From the NCBI GenBank assembly GCA_946122785.1, contig CAMGYJ010000004.1, positions 20,110,150-20,174,149 of the forward strand: a stretch of 64,000 bases of DNA, given 5' to 3'. The position numbers and the translations under genes were made by a program. The stretch comes from Linum tenue. Taxonomy: Eukaryota > Streptophyta > Magnoliopsida > Malpighiales > Linaceae. A model generated the notes under the pieces. It ran no database searches and had not been told where the DNA came from. It saw only the letters and a list, made by a program, of their open reading frames with translations. This document shows positions 44,866 through 57,163 of the stretch, one piece after another (the stretch's first letter is position 1; the number at the start of each line of letters is the position of its first letter).

Positions 44866-47800
44866 ATGTCGAGACATAGGGAGGATTTTCGCACAAGGTG
44901 TAGCCCAACAAGAATCAACACACTTTCAAGAACATTAACACCTGAACAGAGGGCAAAATTGTAGGAATTAGGCCTTGATGGTTTAACATCCATCCAACAA
45001 ACAAAGATAAACAAGAACTTTGCTCTATTCACAATGAACAAGTACAATCCAATAAAGAAAGCATTCAAGCTGCCTGGTGGAAACTACATGAAGATATCAC
45101 CAATTGACTTTCATAGAGTTTATGGTCTACCAATGGGTAAAAAGGAAGTGACGCTCAAGAAATTATCAGTGGAAAAGCAGTAGACTATGCGTTGCAGGTC
45201 CTACTAGAACTAGAAGCTCCAGCTACAAATGGAAGAGTGAAATTAGCTAATGTAGAGCATGACGTTTCTAATGCTCATACCATTGAAATATGGATCAAGC
45301 TGTTGTGGATTCTGGTTACGGGAGCTCTACTATGCCCATATTCAAACCCTACTGCTGAGTTGAATGTGCTGGAGTACTTGCAGACAGACAAAATCAAGCA
45401 TTTCAAAGAATACAATTGGTGCAAGTTCTTCTTCGACTATATGAATGAGGGGTTGAAATAAAAAACCCTGTACGTCAATGCAGATCTTCATTTCTTAACA
45501 GTAAGTATCTATACCCTCAATAATTTCATTTCAATTAGTATACCCTAAAGCTTTACAAATCCTAGTACATCAATACTAATACAACTGTTTCTCCTTCCCA
45601 CAAACAAATAAAAGGTATGCTTCATGTACAAGTTGGATGAAATGGCCTTCTCCACCCAGTTGCAAATCCCAACAACAAACTACTATGATGACACTGCTGC
45701 GCAAAGAAACTATGAAAACATAGTGAGCTACTATGGTGGAGAAGAACCTCATGAGCTCATGAAGATACATGATAAAGAAGAGAAGATCGTTGACATCAAC
45801 AGTGATGATGATGACAACAACACAGACCAACAACCATCAGCATCACTCATATTTGATTTGAAGATGATCAAGACTATCCCCCAAGTAAGTATAAATTACC
45901 ATATGTTACAAATTGTGCAATTCATACAACTAATACCACACATGAACCATGGTGGTAATATATGGTATTATACTGTATAATGCACATACCATCCATTACC
46001 ACCATGGTAATATGTGGTATTCTACTGTAAATATTAATTTACAGACCAAAAATGACTAATGCAGGCTGAGAGAGCACTGAAGCTGGTGAAAACATCAATG
46101 AAAGCTATGTTGCAATCAATCAAGATGCAATACAAAGCTCAAATTGATGAGCTTGTCAAACACAAGGAGAAAGATCTGATGACGTGATTATCAAACAAAC
46201 TGAAGGAACTGACTCTGATGATGAAGATAAAGAAGCAGATGCAAACCTGGAAGACACTCTGAAGAATTTTTTTGACAAGCTAAAAACAGAGAAAAGGAAA
46301 GCAACCACAGTCACTGAATCTGAAGAAAATGATAATTCTCAACAAACAACAGTGGATCTAGCTGGACCAACACAATGGAAGAAAAGGAAGAATCAAGATG
46401 GTTCTCCAACAAAACCAGAAGCTCAACATCAAACAGAGAATCCTGCTGAAACTGCTGAGAAGAATCCTCCTGAAACTGCTGAGAAGAACCAAGGAAATTC
46501 ATATCCAGAGAATGTAAACCAGGAGGCCAACAAAAAAGGAGATGAAGAAAAGGGAAGTGAAATGCATCAAGATCAGGAAGCAGATGACAGTGAAAACACA
46601 CAGTCAGATGTGCTTGTTTCAAAGGAGGGAGAAAAGGAGAAGAACAATGATGAAGAAGCAATACAACCACCACCAAAGACTGCAGGAAAACCCACAGATG
46701 CACAAGACAGTGACATACCATCTTTTGACCTCAGACCATTCAATCCCCCATCACAAACAGCAAATGTCAACATCACCACAGCAACAGCATCACAACAACC
46801 AAAAGAACCGCGCAAAAGAAGGATAGTGGTGAAGAATGTGCATGGACCAGAGAAGAAAGCAAAAACATCAACCCCTCCACAAGAAAAAACAAGCAAACAG
46901 TTGGAGAATAAACAATTCATTGAATGGTCAAGCTTGTACTCGAACAACCAGGAGAGGCTACTGGAGATAAATGCATGCTTGGCTGCTTACATTGATGATC
47001 TGAATACACCAGTTTCACAACCAATGCCAGGAATGAACTCATCAGCAGCAAATGAACCAGTTCAAGCAAGAGATGGTGCCCTAGATGCAATCCCAATTGC
47101 AATTATGGTTACACCACCTCAGACAACTCCTGATGAAGTTTTCAATGACATCCTTGAGTACATAAGGTGCAAAGACAACAAAATTATCTCTGAGTAAGTA
47201 AATTTCTTAATATCAATTAATTTCTTAATGACATATACTATAGTATGGTATGGTATGCTATGGTATGATATAGTATGGTATGGTATATGGTATGGTATAG
47301 TATGGTATGGTAAGGTATATGGTATGGTATGGTATAATGTTGAACAATACCACATAGTATAATGTGGTATAATGTTGACTAACACCACATGGTATAATGT
47401 GGCATACTGTTCTGAATAGGGACAAGGTAATGTTCAGAAGAGAGGATGGAACAGGCTTACTCAAAAGGTCATCATTGTAATCTATTGACATAGATCAACT
47501 GATAAAAAATGATGTCGTGGACTGGTATGGAGATATGAGGAACAGAGATCAAGCAAAAACAGGAAAAATCTCCAAGTGGTTCTTCTCTAGTCATTTGGCA
47601 GTAAGTTTGTCCATATTTTAATGTATTATACTTACCATACCAGAATATATGATTGCTTTAACATAATTTCAAATTTACAGTCTGGCTGCAAGCTGGACAT
47701 AGAAAACAACCATCCTCCACTAAGTGCAGACCAATACTTCGACAAAGTGGACGAATATATTTCTGACAAAGAATGGGCAAAAGACCTTAGCTTCCAAAAC

Positions 47801-48366
47801 TGTGACCTTGTAAGTAACACTACAAAAACCATAAAATACCATATGGTATGACATCAATTCCTCAAAACATATTTATAATTGTCCATTAACATTCTCACTT
47901 CATTCATATGCAGTGGTTCTTCCCTTACTGTGATGGTGAACACTACATCATGATCTGTGTCAACATCAAGAACACAAGATTTGATGTGCTTGACAGTCTC
48001 CGCTACAAAGACTTTGACATGACTTACAAACCCGTGGCAGAAAGAGTTGTCAAGTATGCAATCAACTACATGAGTGTGTACTGTGGGAACAGACAAATCC
48101 CCTGGGAGAAGTTTGACTGGTTCAATCTGGGCAAGATTACACAGCCAGATAAACTCTCATGTGGATTGTACATAATCAGATGGATGCGCCATTGGGAAGG
48201 AAAGTACAAGACATTTATGCAATCAGACTGGAAGAGAGTGGATCTGATCAAAGAAGACAGGGAGTGTATCATGCTGGATATCGTCCTTAATAAAGACAAC
48301 CTTGAGCGTGATCGGATTATGAAAGCTGCCACAAAGTACTGCGCTATGAAGAGTCAAAGCAAGTAA
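44866..48366 (+). pseudogene. Ulp1-like (C48) cysteine-protease gene of the MULE, multi-exon, decayed
   Basis: Probable exons are 44866-45485, 45615-45884, 46065-47193, 47420-47600, 47681-47809 and 47914-48366, with GT-AG signals at most junctions. The first exon (FALFTMNKYNPIKKAF, HRVYGLPMG, TGALLCPYSNP) resembles the N-terminal domain of plant transposon Ulp1 proteins. The middle exon is acidic and Lys-rich. The last is the C48 protease with catalytic His (GEHYIM), Asp (RFDVLDSL), Gln (KITQPDKL) and Cys (LSCGLYIIRW) all present. The family removes SUMO-like tags, and its job in transposons is unknown. Stops at 44971-44973 and 47480-47482 and frameshifts near 45185, 45460 and 46182 make it a pseudogene unless it is spliced differently. 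Confidence 0.75.
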
Positions 48367-49232
48367 GGGAAGGAGACAACATCACTATGGATCTAATATC
48401 TACTATAGACATCAGCTTCTAAAAACAATGCTTTTGAAGACAACCAATTTGCTAACTTTTTTTTTATTATGTGTGTGCTTTTTAGAACAAACAAGGTATT
48501 GAGTGTTATAACTTACATTTGAAACACTTCTTATTATGTTTATGTAACAGTCTAGTACTTTATGTTACCCCTTATTAATGTCACAAATCTAAGATTACAG
48601 TCATCAAAATTTTTATACCATAATATACCATATGGTATAACATGGTATAAACATTTTTAAATGCACCACAACAAGTTACATGGTATTTTATGGTAACTGA
48701 ACACAACACATATCACATATCTAAGATTACAGTCATCAAGAATGTTTTTACCATAGTATACCATATGGTATAACATTGTATAAAGATTTTTACCATAGTA
48801 TACCATATGGTATAACATGGTATAAGAATTTTTAAATACACCAGAACAAGCCACATGGTATTTTATGCTAAACTGAACACAACATAGATATAAGATTACA
48901 GTCATCAAGAATGTTTTCACCATAGTATACCATATGGTATAACATGGTATAAACATTTTTAAAAACACCACACCACGCCATATAACATTATATGGTAACT
49001 GAACACATCACACCACTAATAAGGAAAAAGTAAAAATAAAAAAAACACCACCATGAGAAAACCATAGTAAAACATTATATCAGAGGTTAAAATCATCCAC
49101 GAAACATTAAGTCCTTCTCATGTGCAGATCAATACTACTTCAAACAAAAACAAAAAAAAAACAAAAATGCAAGAAACACGTAAAAATCAACATCAAAACA
49201 GCTAATAAAACTCCATAGCCTTCAAACAACTA
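48367..49232. repeat. Convergent spacer with ATACC/GGTAT palindromes
   Basis: Between the two stop codons, accatatggtataacatggt and related motifs recur inside an imperfect ~100-bp repeat (aagattacagtcatcaagaa near 48592, 48722 and 48892). No ORF is supported. Confidence 0.75.
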
Positions 49233-52200
49233 TCACAACTTCAACTTCAAACTTTCTTCCACAGCCTTCAATTTCTCCTCTTCCAATCTGCTAGTCTTTT
49301 TCTTCTTCCTACTAGGTGCCCTTCCAATCTCAGCTTCTGTAATAGGTCGTTTCGAAGGCTTATATGAATCCTTCTTAGGCTTAAACCCCTTCACATTTCG
49401 AACTGGAACATCACCTACAAATAAGAAATACATACTACAATCAATACCACATAATACCATATGGTATTCCAACACATTACCAGAAACAATAAAGAAAACC
49501 ACACTATACCACATGGTACAACATGATAAAACAACTTCGCAAACAAAAAAAATCACAAAATTATATACACCATCACACCAAAGAAATGGTGCAACAAAAG
49601 AAAGAAAGGAACAATAAACTTATCACAAATGAAACTTATACCACATTATACCATATAGTATTACAAAACATCACAAGTAACAAACCGAAAGCCACCCTAT
49701 ACCACATGGTACAACATGGTAAAACAATTTGGCAGACAAAAAAATAACAAAATCATATACACAAACAAAAGGGGGCCAGGGAACTTACTCTCACAGTTGG
49801 TCGATCCACCCGTACCAGCTGTTTCAACAGTTGGTAAACCTTCACACTTCTTGATCAAATCACTCATGAAATCCATTGTTGTTTTATACAAATCATCATT
49901 CAAACAAACCCTGCTGATAAGCGAAGCAGAAACAACTGAAATATTGAACTGACGAGACCGATACTTTGACGGAGCCTCAGTAGACGAAACTGCAAATCCA
50001 AAATTCCCACCAGTTTTTGTTGTCCTTGTCCATCGCTTCAAAATCAAACTAGAAGGGATGTAATGGAACTTCACATTGCAAGTTGTAGACCACAACAAAT
50101 CATATCCCCTCAATTGATGCTTACACAACAAACCACTTGACTCCCACTTGCGACAAGTACACTTAATTTCACCATTATCAAAATCATCTATGAGCAGTCT
50201 GCTGTCAAACCTTGAAAAGTCTGCTAACAATGTAAAGACATCAAAGATCTTTACATTCCCTTCTTGAGCTAACTCTGTATTAGGGAAAACATTGTATGAA
50301 AGAGATTCTTTGTACTGCCCGAGAAAAAGCTGGAATATTTTTGGGGTATATAGATCAGCAACTTGCTTGACAATAGCACTGCATGAAAAGCGACAATCAG
50401 CAAACGTAGAAAGTGCTTTGTACTCCTCTTCTTCTTCAGCATCTCTCTTATTATCAAGCATCCTATCAAAATGTACAAAGAACCTAGGAATACTAAATTC
50501 TGACTGCAAGTAATGACGAAGATTACTATTGCAACACTCGCTTAACTGGGTGCTCCTCATACCAGCACCAAAATGAGAATTCACCCAAGCCGATGACCAC
50601 TTCTCCCTCACCTTGTAACCAACTGTGTCCAAGAGGTCCTTTCCCAGGGAAACACTTATCTATCATTCTTTTCCAATTATACTCAAAATCATCCTCATCA
50701 TTAACATTGTACATCAAATAGCTAAGCTCACAAAGGAAAGCCGAATCACACAAAGATCCCAAATTAACAACTGCATTCTGTGAGATATGCCATGAACACA
50801 ATCCATGGAAAGAACTTGGGAAAACATACCTTATACCAGCAGCAATTGCAGCAGCCTGATCAGTAAAAATAGACGACGGGCTCACACCTCCCATGCATTC
50901 CAAAAACTGATTAAACAACCACTCAAACGTTTCCGTTGTTTCATCATATAGAAGGGTAGCTCCAAACACAGTGAGTTGATGATGGTTGTTGAAACCAACA
51001 AACAGAGCTGCACATACCATGTGGTACACAGTGTTAAAAAAATGAATACCACAAAATACCATCATAGTATTAACAGATAACAACATAATGAATACCACAA
51101 AATACCACCATAGTATTAACAGATAACAACATAATACCAAAACAAAATAACTATAATACAGAATAATCACAAATATAAGAACACATACCTAGTGGTCGAT
51201 ACTCTTTATTCGTTCTGTATGTAGTATCAAAACTAACTAAATCCCCGAAAAAATGATAATCCATCCGCATCTTCCCATCTGCCCAAAAAATACTAGCAAT
51301 CTTCTCGTCCACATCAACCTCTACCTCATGAAAAAAACCAGGATCCAGCTTAGCTTGTCGTCTAAACTGTTTTAGCAATACAGTTGCATCACCATGCTCC
51401 ATTGATGACGTACTCACTGTCCGCATGTGGTTCTTCAAATCATTTCTTGTGAAACCAATACACTTCCGACCACCACCAGCTGTACTAATTGCATTATACG
51501 AAATAGTCGCACCTATACCAGCAACATCATTCACATCTGCCAACATTTTATACACAGGAGCCATTTTTCTATTCGATCTCATGTAGTGACGCATAGCCTC
51601 ATGAATCATGTCATGGTTATGCACATCATACCACTTATAAATCTTGTAACACTTGAACTGCTGAAACCACCTAATTCGAATATAAGCACCATCACATCCA
51701 CCCCTGATTTCTGGAACATGACGAACACGAGCCTTCACATCAATACAACCACGATTAGCAGGATTATTCTCACTACCAATCCTCCAGCCTTCCTTATTGC
51801 AACAATACTTGATATAATAAACCGCCTTTGAACCATTATTAAGCTTCGGACATGCCGACTGATGGTAAATCTTCACACAAAAACCTTTATAATTCCCATA
51901 ATCCACATAAAATCAATATGCATCATCAGTTGTAGCGAACTCAAGATTGTTCAAGGAACTTCGAACATTAGGATCAATAACATCAAAACCTAAAACATAA
52001 AAAGAATGAAACATTAATTCTGTACAAAATATAATACCACCATAGTATAATATGGTAAAGTTTATTACATTCAAAACTCTACAAATACCAGTATAGTTTC
52101 TTATGGTATAACATGGTATTGTATGGTATAACATATATACAGAAACATAAAATCACAACAACTATAAAAACAATCTACAACAAATAAAACACAACACTCA

Positions 52201-52554
52201 TATGCAAAAATACCATAAAATACCAGTATGGTACTTTATGGTATAACATGGTAATATATTGTATAACATGGTATTGCATAGTATAACATATATACAGAAA
52301 CATAAAATCACAACAACTATAAAAACAATCTACAAAAAATAAAACACAACACTCATATGCAAAAATATTATAAAATACCAGTATGGTATTGTATGGTATA
52401 ACATGGTACTGTATGGTATAACATATATACAAACTTCAACTTACCAAACACATTTAAAATTCTTACCTTCCGATTCAACAACACTATTAGAAGAACTAGA
52501 TCCAGTATTAGATTCATTCAAAGAAACAATGACGCCTTGATTGAGATCACTCAT
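49233..52554 (-). pseudogene. FAR1/Jittery-like MULE transposase gene, four exons, decayed
   Basis: Minus-strand exons are 52554-52467, 51989-51189, 51007-49789 and 49414-49233, with GT-AG signals and consistent phase, about 763 codons. Exon 2 encodes a FAR1 DNA-binding domain (DYGNYKGFCVKIYHQSACP, YDVHNHDM). The MULE transposase core has Asp residues in LVSFDTTYRTN and SIFTDQAAAI, then a CSWHISQN box. A SWIM zinc finger CTCRKWESSGLLCKH follows, and a basic Lys-rich tail ends the protein. An in-frame TGA at 51913-51915 lies inside the FAR1 domain (after DDAY), and a one-base frameshift occurs near 50640. These are the only two lesions I see, so decay is recent or mild. FAR1-type transposases are the source of the plant FHY3/FAR1 regulators. 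Confidence 0.85.
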
Positions 52555-53212
52555 TGCACTAAAAGAGTTCAGTCAACAGAGAAGATTCAAAAAATTCCTG
52601 CACAAAACATAAATTCAACTACGGATCAATCAACTGAACAAACTTATACAAACAGATCAAACTTATACAAACAGATCACAAAGAACAGAAAACAGAGAGC
52701 ACAAAAGAGAAAACGCAGATAAATCATATATACACAAAATCAAAAACAAATTACAGAACGGAATCAATGCGAAAACGTAAAATCCTACTATCACTATAAA
52801 TTACCTCGACGGAGACCAAACAACGGCCAGCAGATACTTCAACACAAGCAAATCGAGCCAAAACCTCGAGCAAGAAGAAGAAAAGAGAAGATTAAGCTAA
52901 GAATCGCGTCCTCCACAGACCTTCTATCAACTATAACTCGCAAGTCCGCCGCCGATTAAGCTAAGAATCGCGTCCTCCACCAACCTTCTCGCCATCGACA
53001 GATCCTTCGGAGAAAAACTCTCGATTGCTCTGTTTACTTCTCATTCTCTCTCATGAATCCAATTCCAGCTCGACCAAGGATAAACAAAAAAGGAATAAAG
53101 AGCGAAAGATATAAATTCAAATAATGGACAAAAATACCCCTGCCTACCCCGCTCCGACCCCATCCGTTAGATCTCCCCGCTCCAGATGGACGGCTCCTGT
53201 TGGGTTACTGAC
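52555..53212 (-). promoter_or_regulatory. Leader and promoter side of the transposase gene
   Basis: The minus-strand region upstream of the ATG at 52554 includes a 27-bp direct duplication (gattaagctaagaatcgcgt at about 52889 and 52957). The inverted terminal sequence lies beyond it. The leader probably contains an intron, but signals are ambiguous. Confidence 0.4.
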
Positions 53213-53239
53213 GGGTGCATAACCATGGGTTATGCACCC
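53213..53239. repeat. Perfect 12-bp palindrome at the right end of the MULE-like element
   Basis: gggtgcataacc and ggttatgcaccc are separated by atg. The left arm coincides with the presumed terminal inverted repeat. Confidence 0.85.
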
Positions 53240-53961
53240 TATCTTGGACCGTTCTAGAGGGAACATTATTGGTATTTTCGAGGATCATTCCCTAGACTGT
53301 ATCTCTGTTTCCTCCTAAGATGAAGGTAGATAAAGGGATACAATTTTGTTAGTATATACGTGCTCGTATGTGCAGTTCAAGAATAAATAAATTAATGCTT
53401 TGTCTGTGTTATATGCTGGGCGGCCTATTTTTCTCTGATTGAGGCACCCTGATTTCCAAAAAGTACACTACTGTTGTTTGTTTTTTTGGATATAGAAGGT
53501 TGATATGTGTACAACCTGAATTTTGACCATAACAAACATTATGACCAACTTTTCGATCTATAACATTATGACCCAAATTATACATAAAAATAACAAAAAT
53601 GGCTGAACCCGATATTTGACCGTTAACTTGGATACGTTGACTAACGGTCAATGCGCCACGTCACTTGCTCGGCAAGGAGCATGGGCAGCACCAACAATCA
53701 GTAGAGTATCATCACAGCCATTAAACACCCATCAACCACGTGGAAAATATCGATCAAACCACTCTCTACTCTAAGCTACCAAGAACTTCTCTACCATGAG
53801 ATACTACACAAACCCCATACTATGTGGGAAAGATCCTGTACCCAAAATTTCCACTACCCCCATCAAATACACACGGCCAACTGCAAACCCACAATCTAAA
53901 CCACCTTGATAAGGGTCACCATAAACAAAATCCTTGGCTGCCCCTTTCCAACCCTTACCAT
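53240..53961. repeat. Spacer with a partial MULE-like end
   Basis: cataacaaacattatgacc and gttgactaacggtcaatgcg (about 53530-53660) resemble the ends of other MULEs in this window, but the opposite end is not seen. LTR D begins at 53962 and may interrupt it. No gene is supported. Confidence 0.4.
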
Positions 53962-55398
53962 TGTACATGTTTTGCTCCCGTTTTACTTAGGTGTTTGTGC
54001 CAATTTCACTCCTAAAAGTTGGACGAAAAGGATCGAAAACCGGGAGAAGAGGTGAAAAAGGGTCAGTTCACGGCTTTCCCAGAAACTTCACGGTGATGCA
54101 AGACCGTGAAGAAGAGCCCTTAACCGTGAATCGCGAGGCGTCCATAGCCAAAACTAAGGTTACTGACGCATGGTGAGTTCACGGTCTCTAAGACCGTGAA
54201 CAAAAGTGAACGATGCGCCACATTTTGGCGCACGCCTGAAGTTCACAGACGCGTTTCGTGGTTTACGGCCGTGAACTCAGCTCGTCTCTAGTTTAAATGA
54301 TGAGCTGAAAGGAGGAGAGAGGGGAGAGCCCATTTTGTGTGAAAAGGCTTCTTTAACATTCTAGAGAGAGAAACACGAACCAAACGGAGAAGAAGGCTAG
54401 GGTTTAGCTTCAAGACAGATTTTGGGAAGATTTCCTCCAAGGAAAGCTCAACTCAAGGGCCAAGACGACTGGGAGCATCCTCCAAGATGGTTTCCACCTC
54501 TTTCCCTTTTGTTTTCCCCGCTTCTAGCATGGAGTAGACCTCCTTTCACTTGGGTGTTGTGAAACCCTAACTCTACCATATAGTTTTCTTTTATGTGTAT
54601 TGAATAATTGTCATTGGGTATTGTTCAATTCAATGATTGAGGCATTATTTACCATGATTGTGCATGCTTGTTCTTAGCAACCTAGGGGTTGTGCATGTTT
54701 TGTGCTTAGCATTATTAGGTTTGTGTATTTAGGTGCTTAGCAACCTAAGGATTGTGCATAATTGTGCTTAGCACCCCTAGGTTTGTGCATGTTGGTGCTA
54801 GCAATCTAATTAGCCACCTTAGCCTAACTTAGAGAGGAAAATCCCCCTTCCAAGGGAGACTCAATCGAGTTGGTTTTCCTTCTGCTTTCTAAGCCATCCG
54901 ACTAGGTTAAGTTTGGGCAACCCTCAATGTTGACTTAAGCAAATCGGTTAATTGCGGTTAAACCGTCGGACCTTTGAGTTGAGTGAGGGAGTAAGTCAAT
55001 TACCGATTGTCTAAACCGAGAGGGGGTAGTGACACAGCCTTTCATGCTTACCTTGGTTCAGCAATTGAGATTGTGGTCTCCGACCATATATGCATCCCTC
55101 TGCGGTTTGCAATTACCGTGCCCAAAGCAATCGTTCCAATTTACATATCATGGTAGAACCCGAATGATCCTTCCACAAAAGAGTTTCCAAAACCATTTAC
55201 TTTTGATTTCTTTTATTTCAATTAGCAAACCTTTAAACAAAAACTTTGTTGCTAGATAATGATTTCAACAGCCGAAGTAGGGGTAGACGGACCGACCCGG
55301 GTTGATATCTAAATACTTTCCCTATACTGCACCCGACTAGAGTTTAAAATCTTGGGCTCTAGTTGGGGTTTTATTGTGGTGTAGTTTCGTGCGAGTCA
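53962..55398 (+). repeat. LTR D (TGTACA...GAGTCA)
   Basis: About 1.44 kb. The same terminal hexamers as LTR C occur, with ttcacgg/ccgtgaa half-palindromes at about 54065-54275 and short repeats of ttgtgcat..gtgcttagca at about 54655-54800. Confidence 0.82.
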
Positions 55399-55404
55399 AG
55401 TTTT

Positions 55405-55421
55405 TGGCACCGTTGCCGGGG
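55405..55421 (+). other. Primer-binding site (tRNA-Asp type)
   Basis: TGGCACCGTTGCCGGGG follows the LTR after AGTTTT. It matches the complement of tRNA-Asp(GUC) except for one base. Confidence 0.85.
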
Positions 55422-55679
55422 AACACGGTCTGGTATCTTCAAAAAGTTGTTGGTTGTTAATCTAGCTTTTAATTTCCAGTTTTGCAAGTGTGTGTGCTTT
55501 GCTTGTGCTAGACTTGGTGTGTTTTCCCACTTTGTGTAGGTGGTACATGATCTAGAGCAACCCGACACCTTTGCTGCCACTTGACGAGGACATAAATCGA
55601 ACTCTCTGGCTCCTAGCACGGTAGATAGAGCTAGTGGAGCCAAGGAGAAGAGGAAGTCCCAACTTCGAAGGGAAGCTTT

Positions 55680-56450
55680 ATGGCCCCACTTGAAGCGAAG
55701 TTAGATAAGTTAATCAGGGTAATGCTCGAGGATAAGGGGCAAGTAAGCGGGGTAGCAACACCTATGGAGTGGGGTGAAAGTTAGGACAATGAGGAAGTAG
55801 AGTATCACCGGAAGGCCCGCCTGGAGGAGCTGGTGATGACCTTTGTTACCTCCAGCTCTAAAGAGTTTGAAAGAATCAACAGATTCATTGGAAAGTCAAC
55901 AGAGAAGTTCTCAACCATAAAGGCGGGGTTGCAAAGTCAGGAAACCCACTTGGTCAACCTGGCCACAAGCATAGGGGTTATCTCGCATGCAGTTCGGTCT
56001 TGGAAGTCAGCCGACTAAGTTGACGTAGTAGCCATTACTCTTCGAAGTGGAAGAGATGCCAAAGAGATACCCCAAAAGAAGAAACATCTCACAACAGAGG
56101 AGCAACAAGGGGGTTGCAACCTCCCCTCGTAGCCGGAAGCCTTTAGTGAAGGGGACCTCGACTCTACGACTCCTCAACCGACCTCTTGAGAAGAGGATGT
56201 CGCTCCGACCCCCCAACCGGAACAAGAAAAAAGAAAGCCACCCAACTCTCCCTTATCCTTCACGGCTCCGCAACGACCGTATGGAAGCAGATTTCTCCCA
56301 CTTAATGGAGTTGATGAACCAGTTGCATTTAAACATTCCCTTTCTAGAGGTCATCACCCAAATGCCCAAGTACGCAAAATACTTGAAAGACCTCCTCACC
56401 AACAAGAAGAAGCTTGAAGGGGTAGCTACTGTGAGCTTGATGAGAAATGC
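55680..56450 (+). pseudogene. Athila gag remnant (C-terminal part)
   Basis: Segments in changing frames are followed by AGLQSQETHLVNLATSIG, typical of the helix after capsid in Athila Gag, then a basic/Pro-rich linker. Next comes LMELMNQLHLNIPFLEVITQ, MPKYAKYLKDLLTNKKK, the conserved segment before the protease. Stops at 55781 and 56016 and a frameshift near 56430 break it. Capsid proper is missing. Confidence 0.75.
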
Positions 56451-57163
56451 TCCGCTCTCGTGCAGAACCACTTGCCCTCGAAACGCAAAGATCCGGGGAT
56501 TTTCACTATCACTTGCTTTATTGGTGACGTATGCATAGGAAAGTCCTTAGCGGACCTAGGAGCTAGCATTAATGTGATGCCCTATAAGTTGTTTCAAAAG
56601 CTAGAACTAGGAGAACTTAGAGCCACTAGGATGCACATTCAGCTGGCAGATAGGTCTGTAGTACGACCTAAAGGTGTTGTGGAGGATCTGCTCATTAAAG
56701 TAGGACCTCTCGTTTTTCCTGTCGACTTTGTAATCTTAGAGATTGATGAGAAAGTTGAGGTTCCTCTCATCTTGGGTAGACCTTTCTTAGCCACCGCCAA
56801 GGCCTTGATTGATGTGCATGGGGGTAGGTTAGTGCTTAGGGCAGGAGAGGAGGAGGTCACATTCTCTATTGATGATAGCATGAAGTTGTCTCGTTGCCAT
56901 GATGATTTTGATTACTGCGAAGAGTTTTTTTATTTCATGGAGGCACTCGTGTCTGCGGGTGCCCTTACCACTGACCCTTTTGAGGAGTGTTGTTTGGTAG
57001 GAACAGACACCCCGGATTCCCCGGAGGATGGGAGCCAACCCCCGCAAGATCAAGAATTGGAGGCATTACCCTCAATGTCAAAAATCCATACCTCTCTTGA
57101 TGGAACCCCCGAGTTGGAATTGAAACCGCTACCTCCTCACCTCGAGTACGCCTTTTTCTTTTT
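56440..57163 (+). pseudogene. Athila-type retropepsin, frameshifted from gag
   Basis: The frame containing 56460-57160 reads DPGIFTITCFIGDVCIGKSL, ADLGASINVMPYKLF, LADRSVVRPKGVVEDLLIKV and LILGRPFLATAKALIDV. This is a complete Athila-type protease core whose catalytic triplet is D-L-G, the variant usual in this lineage. It ends LKPLPPHLEYAF, the usual linker to reverse transcriptase, and then runs into foreign sequence. Confidence 0.88.

Larger units (their letters stand above)
43520..53224. mobile_element. Composite MULE-like element with Ulp1 protease and FAR1-type transposase genes
   Basis: Two convergent multi-exon genes lie between imperfect inverted ends. The left end gtaacctaccggtgagtaac (43520 on) and the complement of the right end (53224 leftward) agree at about 15 of 21 positions, and again at gccgtccat. 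No 9-bp target duplication was found, so the borders are approximate. GGTAT/ATACC motifs fill the introns and spacers. Transposons with Ulp1-like ORFs are known among plant MULEs (Kaonashi/KI type) and CACTAs. Here the transposase is of FAR1/Jittery type. Both genes carry disabling changes. Confidence 0.65.
53962..57163 (+). mobile_element. Truncated Athila-like element 3 (LTR, PBS, gag remnant, protease)
   Basis: The LTR, primer site, gag remnant and protease are in order on the plus strand. Similarity stops at about 57150, just after LPPHLEYAF, the segment that normally leads into reverse transcriptase. No 3' LTR follows in the window. The element was cut by deletion or a later insertion. 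Confidence 0.82.

Noticed and set aside
44575..45068. ORFs of alternating Tyr-His-Thr-Ile-Pro or Met-Val-Trp-Tyr-Gly
   Set aside because: Simple translation of the ggtat/atacc pentanucleotide array.
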